From contig JAVSMN010000001.1 in the NCBI GenBank assembly GCA_032027205.1, positions 744,001 to 808,000 of the forward strand: a DNA stretch of 64,000 nt, given 5' to 3'. Shown one piece after another: positions 63,036 through 64,000 of the stretch. Source of the stretch: Zeimonas sp032027205. GTDB lineage: Bacteria; Pseudomonadota; Gammaproteobacteria; Burkholderiales; Burkholderiaceae_E. Each line of letters begins with the position of its first letter. The first letter of the stretch is position 1. A program made the translations under genes and the position numbers. The notes beneath the pieces are model-generated. The model ran no database searches. It saw only the letters and a program-made list of their open reading frames with translations, and was not told the origin of the DNA.

Positions 63036-63880
63036 CGACGCGCGGGGGCCGCGCGAGACGCGCGCCGCAGCCGGCGCCCGTCGAAGCCGCTCGCCAGTTG
63101 AACCTTCCCCTGTTCGATCCGCTGCACGCTGCGCCGGGCCCGCCCGAGCGCGCTCCGTCGGCCGGCGGCTCGATGCGCGTGGCGCGACTGTGCGAGCAGT
63201 GGCTGCGCTACGAACTGCGCCGCTCGAGGCGACGCACGATCGGCTTCGTCATCGACGAGCGCGGACTGCGCGTGACCGCACCGCGCTGGGTGTCGCTCGG
63301 CGAGATCGAATCGGCGCTTCAGGGCAAGGCGAACTGGATCGTGCGCAAGCTCGGCGAATGGCGCGCCCACCAGGCGCGCCGCGACCGCCTCGAAGTTCGC
63401 TGGGAACACGGAGCGCCGTTGCGCTATCTCGGCCAGACGCTGACGCTGTGCGTCGCCGAGGACGCGAGACGCACCGAACGCGTCGAGGACCGCCTGGTCG
63501 TCGGGCTGCCGGCGCAGGCGCGCGCCGAGCAGCTGAAGGATCGCGTGCAGTGCTGGCTGCAGGCGCGAGCGCGCGACGTGTTCGCCGAGCGCATCGACTG
63601 GTTCGGCGCGCGCCACGGCTTCGCGCCGCGTCGCTGGTCGCTCTCGTCGGCGCGCACGCGCTGGGGAAGTTGCAGCGCGGACGGTTCGATCCGCCTGAAC
63701 TGGCGTCTCGTGCACTTCCCGATCGACATCGTCGACTACGTGATCGCGCACGAGCTCGCGCACCTGCGCGAGCTCAACCACGGCACGCGCTTCTGGCAGA
63801 TCGTCGGCGACCTCTTCCCCGAATACGAACGGGCGCGCGCCTGGCTGCGCGACTTTCCCGAGGACGCCGCGTCGCGCTGA
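63032..63880 (+). CDS. YgjP/DUF45-type zinc metallopeptidase
   Basis: 282 aa. After a Pro/Ala-rich N-terminus of about 50 residues, the DUF45 core runs to the end: TIGFVIDERGLRVTAPRWVS, WSLSSARTRWGSCSADGSIR (the W-G-S-C-S element) and IDYVIAHELAHLRELNHGTR-like VDYVIAHELAHLRELNHGTR, with the zinc motif HELAH at about residue 240 and a third ligand His further on. Function is uncharacterised, though the family is sometimes named with UTP or M48-like peptidases. It starts inside the preceding stop (ATGA). Confidence 0.88.
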   Translation: MTTRGGRARRAPQPAPVEAARQLNLPLFDPLHAAPGPPERAPSAGGSMRVARLCEQWLRYELRRSRRRTIGFVIDERGLRVTAPRWVSLGEIESALQGKANWIVRKLGEWRAHQARRDRLEVRWEHGAPLRYLGQTLTLCVAEDARRTERVEDRLVVGLPAQARAEQLKDRVQCWLQARARDVFAERIDWFGARHGFAPRRWSLSSARTRWGSCSADGSIRLNWRLVHFPIDIVDYVIAHELAHLRELNHGTRFWQIVGDLFPEYERARAWLRDFPEDAASR

Positions 63881-63935
63881 ACGACGGCATTACGGTTGCG
63901 CGAGCAACCGAGCCAACCCAGGAGGAATTTCCGCG

Positions 63936-64000
63936 ATGAGGATACTGCACACGATGCTGCGCGTCGGCGACCTGCAGCGTTCGACCGACTTCTACACCCG
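63936..64000 (+). CDS. gloA: Lactoylglutathione lyase (glyoxalase I), 5' fragment
   Basis: Only 21 codons lie in the window: MRILHTMLRVGDLQRSTDFY then T. This is the canonical N-terminus of GloA, with the first metal-ligand His in HTMLRV. AGGAGG precedes the ATG by about 9 bases. The position after the YgjP-type peptidase gene is the one expected in Burkholderiales. Confidence 0.9.
   Translation, partial: MRILHTMLRVGDLQRSTDFYT

Overview
The window is GC-rich, gene-dense bacterial chromosome. Gene order points to a betaproteobacterium of the order Burkholderiales: miaB, phoH, ybeY, corC, lnt, glyQ, glyS, gmhB, a YgjP-type peptidase and gloA lie in one run, and groESL is under a CIRCE operator. 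I cannot name a genus from sequence alone. Several genes appear to start at TTG or GTG, and many neighbours overlap by 4 bp (ATGA or GTGA), so much of the window is organised as translationally coupled operons.

Layout, left to right. (1) 1-7.2 kb: the 3' end of an aminotransferase gene, a lytic transglycosylase, ubiD (ubiquinone), a VanZ-like membrane protein, hemN (anaerobic heme synthesis), a carboxymuconolactone-decarboxylase-family protein and a cold-shock protein with a long leader. (2) 7.3-16.3 kb: one giant gene for a cyclic beta-1,2-glucan synthase. Its last codons carry the promoter and CIRCE operator of groES-groEL, which follow. (3) 18.6-22.6 kb: a DUF1640-like coiled-coil protein, an OmpA-family lipoprotein, a transglutaminase-like protein, a DMT exporter, pyrF and a tRNA with anticodon CAU.

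(4) 22.6-30.3 kb: a 7.7-kb integrative element inserted in that tRNA gene. It is bounded by a perfect 49-bp duplication of the tRNA 3' half. It carries a tyrosine integrase, a small set of DNA-binding and replication genes (AlpA-like HTH, winged helix, SSB-like, TOPRIM primase/RepA-type helicase), a zinc-ribbon protein and an unknown exported protein. I see no conjugation, capsid or packaging genes. It also holds iteron-like repeats next to the primase/helicase (a candidate origin), paired integrase-arm-like repeats at both ends, and its own terminator replacing the native tRNA terminator, which now lies beyond attR.

(5) 30.5-40.7 kb: an accessory stretch with a GT2 glycosyltransferase, AEC and BASS transporters, a flavin reductase divergent from a TrmB-like regulator that has a cysteine cluster and a palindromic operator candidate, an unknown exported protein, two dehydrogenases of the SDR superfamily, an acetolactate-synthase-like enzyme and an AraC regulator. 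(6) 40.8-46.1 kb: opgG-opgH, a second osmoregulated-glucan pathway, then a diguanylate cyclase. (7) 46-50 kb: putA. (8) 50-64 kb: the conserved miaB-to-gloA run. It is interrupted between miaB and phoH by a two-gene Slam-like (type XI secretion) module whose presumed cargo joins a FecR domain to a C-terminal region resembling a TbpB-like barrel. That module and the integrative element are the two most original parts of the window.
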